From positions 145,098 through 209,097 of the forward strand of contig NZ_BMPQ01000003.1 of NCBI RefSeq assembly GCF_014647675.1: a stretch of DNA of 64,000 nucleotides, given 5' to 3'. A program made the position numbers and the translations under genes. Each line of letters starts with the position of its first letter. The stretch's first letter is position 1. Shown in pieces: positions 41,981 through 51,058 of this stretch. The notes under the pieces are model-generated. The model searched no databases and was not told the DNA's origin. It saw only the letters and a program-made list of their open reading frames with translations. Source of the stretch: Streptomyces flaveus (GTDB lineage Bacteria; Actinomycetota; Actinomycetes; Streptomycetales; Streptomycetaceae).

Positions 41981-43018
41981 ATGGCGCAGGCGTACAAGAC
42001 GGAGGCGGGCAGCGGCGGCCAGGAGCCCGACCGCAGAGAGCCCCGGTTTCAGCGCCTGCTCGACACCCTTCGGGGCGACCGCCGTATCTGGCGTCGCGGC
42101 ATCGTCCTCGCCGTCTGTGCGGTCCTCATCGCCTTCCTGATGGTGCTGCACGCGCAGATCCCGAACACGGTCGGCAACCTCGGTTCCCTCAACGAGACGT
42201 TCCTGCCCTGGCTGGGCGTCTTCATCCCGGTGCTGCTCGGCCTCGCGCTGCTGAGGCGGTCCGCGACCGCACTGATCGCCGTGCTGCTGCCCGCGATCGT
42301 CTGGTTCAGCCTCTTCGGCTCACTGGTCTTCGACAAGACCGGCAGCGGCGGCGACCTCACCGTCGCCCAGCACAACGTCAACGCGGACAACGCGAACCCG
42401 TCCGGCACCGCCCGCGCCGTGGCCGCCTCCGGGGCCGACGTGGTGGCCCTGGAGGAGCTGACGGAGACCGTGGTCCCGGTGTACGAGAAGGCGCTGGCCG
42501 GGGCGTACAAGTACCACTCCGTGCAGGGCACCGTCGGCCTGTGGAGCAAGTACCCGCTGAGCGACGTCAAGGCCGTCGACATCAAGCTGGGCTGGACGCG
42601 CGCCATGCGGGCGACCGTCACCGCGCCGGGCGGGCAACTCGCGGTGTACGTGGCGCACCTGCCCTCGGTGCGGGTGAAGATCGAGGCCGGGTTCACCGCG
42701 CGGCAGCGCGACAAGAGCGCCAACGCGCTGGGTGATGCCATCTCCGCCGAGAAGCTGCCGATGTCCGTCCTGCTCGGCGATCTGAACGGCACGATGAACG
42801 ACCGTGCGCTCAACGGCATCACCGCGCAGATGCGCTCCACACAGGGCGCCGCGGGCAGCGGCTTCGGGTTCAGCTGGCCGGCGTCGTTCCCGATGGCGCG
42901 GATCGACCAGATCCTGGTGAAGGGCGTCGAGCCGGTCACCTCCTGGTCGCTGCCGGAGACGGGCAGCGACCATCTCCCGATCGCCGCCCGCGTGAAGCTT
43001 GCGGACACCGGCTCGTAA
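41981..43018 (+). CDS. Membrane-anchored endonuclease/exonuclease/phosphatase family protein
   Basis: A 345-residue protein with three N-terminal helices (about 39-60, 70-90, 95-115) and an extracytoplasmic EEP domain (about 125-340). Active-site motifs are AQHNVNADN (Asn), ALEELTE (Glu), LLGDLNGTMND (Asp/Asn) and the terminal GSDHLPIAARV (His). Family members cut DNA, phospholipids or phosphodiesters; placed outside the membrane, a nuclease or phospholipase role is likely but unproven. It stands alone. Confidence 0.85.
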   Translation: MAQAYKTEAGSGGQEPDRREPRFQRLLDTLRGDRRIWRRGIVLAVCAVLIAFLMVLHAQIPNTVGNLGSLNETFLPWLGVFIPVLLGLALLRRSATALIAVLLPAIVWFSLFGSLVFDKTGSGGDLTVAQHNVNADNANPSGTARAVAASGADVVALEELTETVVPVYEKALAGAYKYHSVQGTVGLWSKYPLSDVKAVDIKLGWTRAMRATVTAPGGQLAVYVAHLPSVRVKIEAGFTARQRDKSANALGDAISAEKLPMSVLLGDLNGTMNDRALNGITAQMRSTQGAAGSGFGFSWPASFPMARIDQILVKGVEPVTSWSLPETGSDHLPIAARVKLADTGS

Positions 43019-43048
43019 CTCCTTGGAATACTGGGCCTGAGAGAGTTT

Positions 43049-43079
43049 GTTCCGTACTTGAACATACGATGTACGGAAC
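43049..43079. promoter_or_regulatory. Inverted repeat upstream of the Cmx-type MFS gene
   Basis: Perfect 9-bp arms gttccgtac (43049-43057) and gtacggaac (43071-43079) with a 13-bp AT-rich spacer, 28 bp before the ATG. An operator for an unlinked regulator is likely. Confidence 0.6.
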
Positions 43080-43107
43080 TCCGCTCTGCAACTCTGAAAG
43101 GCCCTCC

Positions 43108-44331
43108 ATGCCCCTGGCACCCCTGCTCTCGCTCGCCGTGGGCGCCTTCGGTCTCGGCACCACCGAATTCGTGATGATGGGCTTGCTGCCCAACGTCGCC
43201 GACGACCTGCACATATCCATCCCCACCGCCGGGCACCTCGTCTCGGCGTACGCGCTCGGTGTCGTCGTCGGCGCCCCGCTGCTCGCCGCGGTGACGGCGA
43301 AGATGCCGCGCCGCAAGGTACTGATCGGCCTGATGGCGCTGTTCGTCGCGGGCAACGCGCTCTCGGCGTTCGCGCCCGACTACCACTGGCTGCTGGCCGC
43401 CCGGCTGCTGAGCGGTCTGCCGCACGGCGCGTTCTTCGGCGTCGGCGCCGTCGTCGCCACCGGCCTGGTCGCCCCCGAGCGCAAGGCACGCTCGGTCTCG
43501 CTGATGTTCCTGGGCCTGACCGTCGCGAACATCGCGGGGGTTCCCGTGGCGACCCTCATGGGCCAGCACCTCGGCTGGCGTGCCACGTTCCTCGGCGTCA
43601 GCGCGATCGGCCTCGCCGCCATCGCCTCGCTCGCCCTGCTCCTGCCGCACGACCACACGCGCGCCCCCGCCGCCGGACTGCGCGGCGAACTGACCGCCCT
43701 GCGCTCGCTCCCCGTCTGGCTCGCCCTCGGGACGACGGTCGCGGGCTTCGGCGCGCTGTTCTCCGCGTACAGCTACATCACGCCGATGCTGACGGACTCC
43801 GCCGGATACGCCGACTCCCGTGTGACCGTGCTGCTGGCGCTGTTCGGCGTCGGTGCCACCGCCGGCAACCTGCTCGGCGGGCGCCTGGCCGACCACTCCC
43901 TGCGGGGCACCCTCTTCGGCGGCCTCACGGCGCTGGCCGCGGTCCTCGCCCTGTTCCCGCTGCTGATGACCACGCAGTGGACCGCCGCCCTGGCGGTGCT
44001 CCTGCTCGGCACGGCCGCCTTCGTCACCGGCTCCCCGCTCCAGCTGATGGTCATGGAGAAGGCCTCCGCGGCCCCCTCCCTCGCCTCCTCCGCCAACCAG
44101 GCCGCCTTCAACCTCGCCAACGCCGGCGGCGCCCTTGTCGGCGGCCTCGCCCTGGCGGCGGGCTTCGGGGCGACCTCCCCGGCGCTGGCGGGCGCGGCGC
44201 TGGCGGTGCTGGGCCTGGGGGTCGCGGCGTTTGCGTACACGGTGGACCGCCGCCGGGCGGTGCCGACGACGCACGTCAGCCGTCTGGTCGCCACGCATGT
44301 ACCGGAGCGGCAGGAAGCGGCTCGCCGCTGA
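43108..44331 (+). CDS. MFS exporter, Cmx/CmrA (arabinose-efflux-like) family
   Basis: A 407-residue, 12-helix DHA1 transporter. The signature of this group is FGLGTTEFVMMGLLPNVA at the first helix; motif A is PLLAAVTAKMPRRKVLIGLM, and motif C-like GVGAVVATGLVAPERKAR follows. Members export chloramphenicol and other drugs or sugars. ATG 43108 has the RBS gaaagg; starting at 43069 would place translation across the operator. Confidence 0.9.
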   Translation: MPLAPLLSLAVGAFGLGTTEFVMMGLLPNVADDLHISIPTAGHLVSAYALGVVVGAPLLAAVTAKMPRRKVLIGLMALFVAGNALSAFAPDYHWLLAARLLSGLPHGAFFGVGAVVATGLVAPERKARSVSLMFLGLTVANIAGVPVATLMGQHLGWRATFLGVSAIGLAAIASLALLLPHDHTRAPAAGLRGELTALRSLPVWLALGTTVAGFGALFSAYSYITPMLTDSAGYADSRVTVLLALFGVGATAGNLLGGRLADHSLRGTLFGGLTALAAVLALFPLLMTTQWTAALAVLLLGTAAFVTGSPLQLMVMEKASAAPSLASSANQAAFNLANAGGALVGGLALAAGFGATSPALAGAALAVLGLGVAAFAYTVDRRRAVPTTHVSRLVATHVPERQEAARR

Positions 44332-44341
44332 CCTGACTGGA

Positions 44342-44387
44342 TACGAGGTGGGGGCGTCCGGTGTGCACCGGGCGCCCCCACCTCGTA
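44342..44387. terminator. Nested bidirectional hairpin terminator
   Basis: Outer arms of 15 bp (44342-44356 and 44373-44387) are perfect, and inside them ccggtg-tg-caccgg pairs again. It separates the convergent MFS and nadE genes. Confidence 0.9.
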
Positions 44388-44390
44388 CTG

Positions 44391-46145
44391 CTACGCCTGC
44401 TCCCGCCAGCGGCTCGTTATCGGCAGCCGCCGGTCCTTGCCGAAGCCCTTCGCCGAGATCTTCGTGCCTGGCGGGTACTGGCGGCGCTTGTACTCGGCCG
44501 TGTCGACCATACGGAGCGTCTTCGTGACGACCTCGCGGTCGAAGCCTGCCGTCACGATCGCGTCGGCGCCCGTGTCGCGGTCGACGTAGAGCTCCAGGAT
44601 CGCGTCCAGGACCGGGTAGTCGGGCAGCGAGTCCGTGTCGACCTGGCCCGGGCGCAGCTCCGCGCTCGGCGGCTTGGTGATCGAGTTCTCCGGGATCGGC
44701 GGCGTTTCGCCGCGCTCGGCCGCCGCGCGGTTGCGCCACTGCGCGAGCCGGAAGACCCACGACTTGTACACGTCCTTGATGGGACCGTACGCCCCCACCG
44801 AGTCGCCGTAGAGCGTCGAATAGCCCACCGCCAGCTCGGACTTGTTGCCCGGCGCCAGCACGATGTGCCCCTCCTGGTTGGAGATCGCCATCAGCATCGT
44901 GCCGCGCAGCCGCGACTGGAGGTTCTCCTCGGCGAGACCCGTGAGCCCCAGCGACCCCATGTACGCGTCGAACATCGGCTCGATCGGTACGGTCCGGAAG
45001 TTGAGCCCGGTCCGCCGCGCCAGCTCGGCCGCGTCCCCCTTGGAGTGGTCCGAGGAGTACTTGGACGGCATCGAGACCCCGTACACGTTCTCCGCGCCGA
45101 GCGCGTCGCAGGCGATCGCGGCCACCAGCGCGGAGTCGATGCCACCGGAGAGCCCGATCAGCACGGAACGGAAACCGTTCTTCGCGACGTACGCCCGAAG
45201 CCCCACCACCAGCGCCGAGTACACCTCCTCGTCGTCGTCCAGCCGCTCCGCGTATCCACCGGTGAGCTCCGGCTCGTACGAGGGCAGCGGGTCCTCGGAG
45301 ATGACGAGGTGCTCGATCCGCATCCCGTCGTCGACGATGCCGGACGGCGGCTCGGCGGCAGCGGCCGGCAGATCGAGGTCGAGTACGACGCACCCCTCGG
45401 CGAACTGCGGGGCCCGCGCGACGACTTCACCGTCCCGGTCGACCACGATCGAGTCCCCGTCGAAGACCAGCTCGTCCTGCCCGCCCATCATGGCGAGGTA
45501 CGCGGTCGTGCAGCCGGCCTCCTGCGCCCGCTTGCGCACCAGCTCGAGGCGGGTGTCGTCCTTGTCGCGCTCGTACGGGGAGGCGTTGACGGAGAGCAGC
45601 AGCCCGGCCCCGGCGGTCCGGGTGGCCGGCACCCGCCCGCCGTCCTGCCAGAGGTCCTCGCAGATGGCGAGGGCGACGTCGATGCCGTGGATCCGCACGA
45701 TCGGCAGGGTGTCGCCGGGCACGAAGTAGCGGAACTCGTCGAAGACGCCGTAGTTCGGCAGGTGGTGCTTGGCGAAGGTGAGCGCCACCTCGCCGCCGTG
45801 CAGCACGGCGGCGGCGTTCCTCGGCGCCCCGGCCGGCTGCCCGAACTTCGGCTGGGCGGCCTCGGACCGGTCGAGATAGCCGACGACCACCGGCAGCCGG
45901 CCGAAGCCCTCGTCGGCAAGGCGCGCGGCGAGACTGCGCAGGGCCGCGCGGGAGGCCTCGACGAAGGACGGCCGCAGGGCCAGGTCCTCGACGGGATACC
46001 CGGTCAGCACCATCTCAGGGAACGCCACCAGATGCGCTCCCTGCTCGGCGGAGTGCCGGGTCCAGCGGACGATCGCCTCGGCGTTACCGGCGAGATCGCC
46101 GACGGTCGAGTCGATCTGATTCAGGGCGAGGCGTAGTTGAGGCAC
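44391..46145 (-). CDS. nadE: Glutamine-dependent NAD+ synthetase
   Basis: A 584-residue two-domain enzyme making NAD from deamido-NAD with ATP and glutamine. The N-terminal nitrilase domain (about 1-270) has the Glu/Lys/Cys triad: AFPEMVLTGYP, FAKHHLPNYG and ALAICEDLWQ. The synthetase domain has the ATP loop IGLSGGIDSALVAAI and SKYSSDHS. The start is GTG 46145, which matches the conserved PQLRLALNQID; a start at 46175 would add ten residues. Confidence 0.95.
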   Translation of the reverse strand: MPQLRLALNQIDSTVGDLAGNAEAIVRWTRHSAEQGAHLVAFPEMVLTGYPVEDLALRPSFVEASRAALRSLAARLADEGFGRLPVVVGYLDRSEAAQPKFGQPAGAPRNAAAVLHGGEVALTFAKHHLPNYGVFDEFRYFVPGDTLPIVRIHGIDVALAICEDLWQDGGRVPATRTAGAGLLLSVNASPYERDKDDTRLELVRKRAQEAGCTTAYLAMMGGQDELVFDGDSIVVDRDGEVVARAPQFAEGCVVLDLDLPAAAAEPPSGIVDDGMRIEHLVISEDPLPSYEPELTGGYAERLDDDEEVYSALVVGLRAYVAKNGFRSVLIGLSGGIDSALVAAIACDALGAENVYGVSMPSKYSSDHSKGDAAELARRTGLNFRTVPIEPMFDAYMGSLGLTGLAEENLQSRLRGTMLMAISNQEGHIVLAPGNKSELAVGYSTLYGDSVGAYGPIKDVYKSWVFRLAQWRNRAAAERGETPPIPENSITKPPSAELRPGQVDTDSLPDYPVLDAILELYVDRDTGADAIVTAGFDREVVTKTLRMVDTAEYKRRQYPPGTKISAKGFGKDRRLPITSRWREQA

Positions 46146-46210
46146 GGGCCCAGTGTAATCGTCAAAGCGACGCAATGGGGTGTGGGAAGCCCCACGCCCT
46201 CAGCTGGGCG

Positions 46211-46843
46211 TTACTCGGAGGGCTTTGCCCCGCGCTTCTTCAGCAGGTCCGTCATCAGCTTCATCTCCGACTCCTGCGCCTCGACCATGCCCCGCGCGAG
46301 ATCCCGCTCCACCCCGACCTCGCACCGCTCCACGCATCCCTCGGCCATGTGCACACCGCCCACGTGATGGGCGTACATCAGCTGGAGGTAGCGGACCTCG
46401 GCGGCCTTGCCGCTCGCCTTCTGAAGCGACTCCATCTCGGCATCGCTCGCCATCCCCGGCATCAGCGCGCCGTCCTCACCGGACGGCATGTCGCCCATGC
46501 CCATCCACGTCATCGGCGGGTCCGCGGACACCTTCGGCAGCTGCCACAGGTCCAGCCAGCCGATCATCATGCCGCGCTGGTTGGCCTGCGTCTGCGCGAT
46601 GTCGTACGCGAGACGGCGTACCTCTTCGTCCTCGGTGCGGTCCCGCACGATGTACGACATCTCGACGGCCTGCTGGTGGTGGACCGCCATGTCGCGCGCG
46701 AAACCCGCGTCCGCGGAATCGGCCGCCGGGACCCGCACGCCCGAGTCGCCGTCGGTGACCGTGTACGTGATCCCGCCGACGGCCGCCATGAAAACGACCC
46801 CGGCGGCCCCGGCGATCCAGCCGACGTGCTTCATCGTTGCCAC
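46211..46843 (-). CDS. DUF305 domain-containing protein
   Basis: A 210-residue protein with one N-terminal membrane anchor (HVGWIAGAAGVVFMAAVGG) and a ferritin-like DUF305 four-helix domain outside the cell. The repeated motif is MAVHHQQAVEMSYIV and MYAHHVGGVHMAEG; in the family these His and Met residues bind copper or other metals. The GTG 46843 follows caggaag; ATG 46834 is an alternative. It follows the DUF3105 gene by 36 nt, with which it commonly pairs in actinomycetes. Confidence 0.88.
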   Translation of the reverse strand: MATMKHVGWIAGAAGVVFMAAVGGITYTVTDGDSGVRVPAADSADAGFARDMAVHHQQAVEMSYIVRDRTEDEEVRRLAYDIAQTQANQRGMMIGWLDLWQLPKVSADPPMTWMGMGDMPSGEDGALMPGMASDAEMESLQKASGKAAEVRYLQLMYAHHVGGVHMAEGCVERCEVGVERDLARGMVEAQESEMKLMTDLLKKRGAKPSE

Positions 46844-46879
46844 GGCTTCCTGTTCGCTGTCGTACGTACGTACTTGCTG

Positions 46880-47545
46880 CTACTTGTCGAGGCCGCCGGT
46901 GCAGGCGGCGCCCTTCTCCGGCGTCTGCTCGCCCTGTACGTACTTCTCGAAGAACTTGTTCACGTTCGGGTCCTTCGAGCTCGTCACCGTGCGCTGCGCG
47001 CCCCAGGCGGAGAGCATGATCGGGTCCTTCTGGTCCTCGACCGGGCTCATCAACGAGTACGGGGTCTTCTCGACCTTGTCCGCGAGCGCCTTCACGTCCG
47101 CGTCCGAGGCCTTGCTGTTGTACGTCACCCAGACCGCGCCGTGCTCCAGGGAGTGCACGGCGTTCACCTTCTTGATCTCCTCGGTGTAGACATCGCCGTC
47201 GCAGTTCATCCACACCTGGTTGTGGTCGCCGCCCACCGGGGGGTTCATCGCGTACTTGACGTCGCCGTTGACGTGGGTCTGGGTCAGCTTCGTGCTCCAG
47301 GTCCTGACGCCGTCCTCGCCCGTGACGAACTTCCCCTTCTGACCGGCCGACGCGCTGCTGCTGCTGTCGTCCTCGGACTGCGAGTTGATGAGGTACGTAC
47401 CTCCGGCCACGAGGCCGCCGACTATGACCACGCTCGCGGTGATCGTGAGTATCCGGTTGCGGCGCTCGCGGGCCTGCTCGGCACGGCGCATCTCCTCTAT
47501 GCGCGCCTTGCGCGACGCGGACGCTTTGTTCTTCGCGGAACCCAT
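46880..47545 (-). CDS. DUF3105 domain-containing membrane protein
   Basis: A 221-residue protein with a basic cytoplasmic leader (ASASRKARIEEMRRAEQARERRNR), one helix (ILTITASVVIVGGLVAGGTYLI) and an extracytoplasmic DUF3105 domain with the diagnostic HSLEHGAVWVTY and NPPVGGDH. Cys residues in MNCDGDV and ACTGG may pair or bind metal. It is the first gene of an operon with the DUF305 gene; the pairing suggests a joint role in metal handling at the surface, not proven. Confidence 0.88.
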   Translation of the reverse strand: MGSAKNKASASRKARIEEMRRAEQARERRNRILTITASVVIVGGLVAGGTYLINSQSEDDSSSSASAGQKGKFVTGEDGVRTWSTKLTQTHVNGDVKYAMNPPVGGDHNQVWMNCDGDVYTEEIKKVNAVHSLEHGAVWVTYNSKASDADVKALADKVEKTPYSLMSPVEDQKDPIMLSAWGAQRTVTSSKDPNVNKFFEKYVQGEQTPEKGAACTGGLDK

Positions 47546-47863
47546 GATGAGTCCTTAGGGGCCTTGGGGGACAGACGGTCGGGTGAGGTTGATCGTAGTC
47601 CGGCCGGTAGCGGCGTACGTAGGGCCCCTGGTCGTTGGCCATACATTTCGCGCCCCGGCATTACAAGGGCTCGGGTGAGCAGGCAGTATGGGCGGCAGAG
47701 CAGGACACCTGCCGTACGTGAGACGTTCAGACCGAGGTCGGCCGCCCGATCAAGGTCCGCAATGCGCACGAAATGGTGTTGTGGTGGGATGCTCAGGTGC
47801 CCGACCGCCTCCCGTGGCGCGGGAGCAGGCGGTCTGACCAGCAAGGATGGGTGGAAGCGGAAG
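47546..47863. other. 318-bp divergent intergenic region before glnA2
   Basis: Carries the promoters of the DUF3105 operon (minus) and glnA2 (plus). I see no strong dyad, no convincing GlnR box and no small gene. A second ATG at 47847 lies upstream of the chosen glnA2 start in another frame. Confidence 0.5.
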
Positions 47864-49225
47864 ATGGACAAGCAGCAGGAGTTCGTACTCCGGACGCTGG
47901 AGGAGCGCGACATCCGGTTCGTACGGCTGTGGTTCACGGACGTGCTGGGCTTCCTCAAGTCCGTGGCCGTGGCCCCGGCCGAGCTGGAGCAGGCCTTCGA
48001 CGAGGGCATCGGCTTCGACGGCTCCGCGATCGAGGGCTTCGCCCGGGTCTACGAGTCCGACATGATCGCCAAGCCGGACCCGTCGACCTTCCAGGTCCTG
48101 CCGTGGCGCGCGGAGGCCCCCGGTACGGCCCGTATGTTCTGCGACATCCTCATGCCGGACGGCTCCCCGTCCTTCGCGGACCCGCGTTACGTGCTGAAGC
48201 GCGCCCTCGCCAAGACCTCCGACCTGGGCTTCACCTTCTACACCCACCCGGAGATCGAGTTCTTCCTGCTCAAGGACCGTCCGCTGGACGGCTCGCGGCC
48301 GACGCCCGCCGACAACTCCGGCTACTTCGACCACACTCCGCAGAACGTGGGCATGGACTTCCGCCGTCAGGCGATCACGATGCTGGAGTCGATGGGCATC
48401 TCGGTCGAGTTCTCGCACCACGAGGGCGCGCCGGGCCAGCAGGAGATCGACCTGAGGTACGCGGACGCGCTGTCCACGGCCGACAACATCATGACGTTCC
48501 GCCTGGTCATGAAGCAGGTGGCGCTGGAGCAGGGCGTCCAGGCGACCTTCATGCCGAAGCCGTTCTCCGAGCACCCGGGCAGCGGCATGCACACGCACCT
48601 CTCGCTCTTCGAGGGCGACCGGAACGCGTTCTACGAGTCGGGCTCGGAGTACCAGCTCTCCAAGGTGGGCCGCTCCTTCATCGCGGGCCTGCTGAAGCAC
48701 GCCGCCGAGATCACGGCGGTCACCAACCAGTTCGTGAACTCGTACAAGCGCATCTGGGGCGGTGCCGCGCGCACCGCGGGCGCCGGCGGCGAGGCCCCCT
48801 CGTACATCTGCTGGGGTCACAACAACCGCTCCGCCCTGGTCCGCGTCCCGATGTACAAGCCCGGCAAGACCGGCTCGGCGCGGGTCGAGGTCCGCTCCCT
48901 GGACTCGGGCGCGAACCCGTACCTGGCGTACGCGGTCCTGCTGGCCGCCGGCCTCAAGGGCATAGAGGAGGGCTACGAACTCCCGCCGGGCGCCGAGGAC
49001 GACGTCTGGGCCCTCACGGACGCCGAACGCCGCGCCATGGGCATCGAGCCCCTCCCGCAGAACCTCGGCGAGGCCCTCTCCCTGATGGAACGCAGCGACC
49101 TGGTCGCCGAGACCCTGGGCGAGCACGTCTTCGACTTCTTCCTGCGCAACAAGCGCCAGGAGTGGGAGGAGTACCGCTCCGAGGTCACGGCCTTCGAGCT
49201 GCGGAAGAACCTGCCGGTTCTGTAG
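47864..49225 (+). CDS. glnA2: Glutamine synthetase-like enzyme GlnA2 (gamma-glutamylpolyamine synthetase type)
   Basis: A 453-residue GS-fold ligase. It has the beta-grasp N-terminal domain (RFVRLWFTDVLGFLKSVAV), FDGSAIEGFARVYESDM, the ATP/metal motifs THPEIEFFLL, SGMHTHLSLF and RVPMYKPGKT, and the substrate loop around residue 300. It is shorter than GlnA (about 470) and matches actinobacterial GlnA2 in size and gene context with glnE. GlnA2 of Streptomyces glutamylates polyamines rather than ammonia. Tyr371 before ELPP is where GlnA is adenylylated; whether GlnE acts here is not known. RBS ggaagcgga before ATG 47864. Confidence 0.88.
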   Translation: MDKQQEFVLRTLEERDIRFVRLWFTDVLGFLKSVAVAPAELEQAFDEGIGFDGSAIEGFARVYESDMIAKPDPSTFQVLPWRAEAPGTARMFCDILMPDGSPSFADPRYVLKRALAKTSDLGFTFYTHPEIEFFLLKDRPLDGSRPTPADNSGYFDHTPQNVGMDFRRQAITMLESMGISVEFSHHEGAPGQQEIDLRYADALSTADNIMTFRLVMKQVALEQGVQATFMPKPFSEHPGSGMHTHLSLFEGDRNAFYESGSEYQLSKVGRSFIAGLLKHAAEITAVTNQFVNSYKRIWGGAARTAGAGGEAPSYICWGHNNRSALVRVPMYKPGKTGSARVEVRSLDSGANPYLAYAVLLAAGLKGIEEGYELPPGAEDDVWALTDAERRAMGIEPLPQNLGEALSLMERSDLVAETLGEHVFDFFLRNKRQEWEEYRSEVTAFELRKNLPVL

Positions 49226-49260
49226 GCGCAGGTCAGTCGGGGTGTCTCGCTGGAACCCCA

Positions 49261-49296
49261 CGCAGGGGCGGCGGTTCGCGAACCGTCGCCCCTGCG
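49261..49296 (+). terminator. glnA2 terminator hairpin
   Basis: An 18-bp-arm palindrome (49261-49278 and 49279-49296) with a single G-T pair that would be G-U in RNA, 36 bp after the glnA2 stop. Confidence 0.8.
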
Positions 49297-49320
49297 GCGT
49301 CTCGCCAGGCTTCCGCTCCG

Positions 49321-49755
49321 ATGTCAGTGGTGGCTGTGATGCTGGAGGGCATGACTCCTTGGAACCTTCTCGATCTTGACAAGGCCCTGAGATCCAGCTG
49401 GGCCGCCGACACCTGTTCCCCGGACGACCTTGCTCGCGCCGACTGGCAGCCAGGCAATCCGGCCTGGGGTCACTGCGACATCACTGCCCTGATAGTCAAC
49501 GACGTCTTCGGCGGCGACCTCGTGGTCGGCGAGGTGTATCTCGACGGAACCCAGCACGGCTTCCACTGGTGGAACCGGCTGCCCAGCGGTGTGGAGCTCG
49601 ACCTGACACGCGAGCAGTTCCAGCACGGCCAGACCGTCACCGCCGCCCGGCATGTGGAGCGCCCACCGGGCCCTCTGCCCCGCCGCTGGAAGGAGTACCT
49701 CCTTCTGCGCGACCGCGTCACCAAGCACCTCGGCCGTCTGCCGGAGCCCAGCTGA
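49321..49755 (+). CDS. YunG-like family protein
   Basis: A 144-residue soluble protein. WNLLDLDKALRSSWAADTC, NPAWGHCDITALIVNDVFGGDL, GFHWWNRLPSGVELDLTREQF and VERPPGPLPRRWKEYLLLRDRV match the YunG-like family (cysteine and histidine in WGHCD look like an active site, recalling a papain-like or transglutaminase-like fold, which is only inferred). ATG 49321 or 49351 could be the start. Separated from glnA2 by a terminator. Confidence 0.75.
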   Translation: MSVVAVMLEGMTPWNLLDLDKALRSSWAADTCSPDDLARADWQPGNPAWGHCDITALIVNDVFGGDLVVGEVYLDGTQHGFHWWNRLPSGVELDLTREQFQHGQTVTAARHVERPPGPLPRRWKEYLLLRDRVTKHLGRLPEPS

Positions 49756-49854
49756 CAGGGCGGGGATCAGCCCGGCTGGTTCAGTGCCGCGCCTCCTTCT
49801 CAGCGGTTCGTCGGGTCTGGCGCGGGGCTCCGGTTCGGGTGGTTCCGGCGGCGA

Positions 49855-49903
49855 CAGGCGCGCTCTCGGAGATCCTTCGGAAGGATCTCCGAGAGCGCGC
49901 CTG
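49855..49903. terminator. 49-bp bidirectional hairpin terminator
   Basis: Perfect 24-bp arms (49855-49878 and 49880-49903) around a single G, between the convergent YunG-like and VOC genes. The stem contains gcgctctcggaga, similar to the 19-bp repeat. Confidence 0.9.
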
Positions 49904-49919
49904 CCCTTCCCCGTCCCGC

Positions 49920-50372
49920 TCAGCTCTCCCGCTGCCGCCTCTGCTCGGCCAGCAGTTCGTGCAAGGGCTCCGTGGCCCGGCGGCGGTACTCCTGGATGGA
50001 CCAGCTGTTGCCGTCCGGGTCCTTGAAGTGCATGAAGGTGGCGCCGTCCTCCGGGGTGTACTGCACCGGTTCGGAGATCTCCAGGCCGCGTTCGGTCAGT
50101 TCGGCGTGGGCCGCCTTGATGTCCGTGACGCACAGCTGAAGGCCCTGGTACGAGCCGGGGGCCGGCGTCGGGCCGTCCATCGTCTCCCAGAGGGTGTCAC
50201 CGAGGGCGATCGAGCAGCCGGAGCCCGGAGGCGTCAGCTGGACGATGCGCATGCCGGGCATGACCTCCTGGTCGATGTCGACATGGAAGCCGACCTTGTC
50301 CCGGTAGAAGTCCCGGGCCCGGTCGATGTCGCTGACCGGCAGTGGGATCACTTCGAGCGTGTACTCGATCAC
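49920..50372 (-). CDS. VOC family protein (glyoxalase-like)
   Basis: A 150-residue single-chain VOC protein with two beta-alpha-beta-beta-beta modules: IEYTLEVIPLPVSDIDRARDFYRDKVGF and GLQLCVTDIKAAHAELTERG, ending FKDPDGNSWSIQEY (metal ligand Glu). No specific substrate is suggested; relatives include fosfomycin and bleomycin resistance proteins and dioxygenases. The start is GTG 50372 with the RBS ggagg. It is in an operon with the PNPOx-like gene (29-nt gap). Confidence 0.88.
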   Translation of the reverse strand: MIEYTLEVIPLPVSDIDRARDFYRDKVGFHVDIDQEVMPGMRIVQLTPPGSGCSIALGDTLWETMDGPTPAPGSYQGLQLCVTDIKAAHAELTERGLEISEPVQYTPEDGATFMHFKDPDGNSWSIQEYRRRATEPLHELLAEQRRQRES

Positions 50373-50401
50373 TGGTCCTCCAGTTCGCCCCGACGAAAGA
50401 G

Positions 50402-50914
50402 TCACTCGAACCGCCAGCGGGTCTGACTGAACGGCTCTCCCTTACCGAAGCCGAAAACGGTCCGGGGCGCCACCGAAAAGACGAGGGCATCGCCCGGCCC
50501 GTGGTGGAAGCGGCCGTTCCGTACCTCGAAGTGCCAGAAGCTGCCGTACTTGCGCTCCCAGGCGTCGGCCAGTTCGCGCAGCCGGCCGTCGTCGGCGACC
50601 CTGACCGCCTCGCCCTCCACCACCAGGTCGTAGCCCTTGTTCCAGGTGTTGGTGCCGGTGGTCAGCACGACGTTCGCGTTCCGCTCCAGGTTCCGTGCCT
50701 TGCGCTCCTCGGGCCCGGTGCAGAAGTGCAGCGCGCCGTCCGCCCACACCGCGGGCAGCGGTGTGACATGGGGCCGCCCGTCGGGCCGTACCGTCGAGAT
50801 CCAGAACAGCTCGGCTTCGGAGAGCATCGCCTCGGTCTCCGACCAGGGGAGTGCGGTGGCGTCTTCGCTGCTGTATCGGGCGTCGAGTTCAGCTTGCGGT
50901 TCCAGTGGTTCCAT
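50402..50914 (-). CDS. Pyridoxamine 5'-phosphate oxidase-like flavin protein
   Basis: A 170-residue split-barrel protein. WISTVRPDGRPHVTPLPAVW, LHFCTGPEERKARNLERN and VVLTTGTNTWNKGYDLVVEGEAVRV match the FMN- or F420-binding PNPOx-like group. F420-dependent reductases and FMN enzymes share this fold, so the cofactor is uncertain. The ATG 50914 has a strong RBS (gaggaggag). It is divergent from glnE. Confidence 0.85.
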   Translation of the reverse strand: MEPLEPQAELDARYSSEDATALPWSETEAMLSEAELFWISTVRPDGRPHVTPLPAVWADGALHFCTGPEERKARNLERNANVVLTTGTNTWNKGYDLVVEGEAVRVADDGRLRELADAWERKYGSFWHFEVRNGRFHHGPGDALVFSVAPRTVFGFGKGEPFSQTRWRFE

Positions 50915-51058
50915 ATGGATTCTCCTCCTCACCAGAGCAGACTCCGCCGCCCACCCGAACTCATCGTTCGCATCGCATGCACTTCCGCCCGGGCGCTTCC
51001 CTCAAGTACTCCGGTTAGGCTCAAGGCCGTAGGACCTTGATCCGAGGGGAGGCCGGGG

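Noticed and set aside
42049..45393. Very long open frame on the minus strand (over 1100 codons)
   Set aside because: It opposes clear genes (EEP, MFS) and covers nadE out of frame; composition is Arg/Gly/Glu-rich as expected of a high-GC shadow frame.
47640..47760. Possible GlnR box before glnA2
   Set aside because: I could not find two half-sites of the expected form and spacing; claiming one would be forced.
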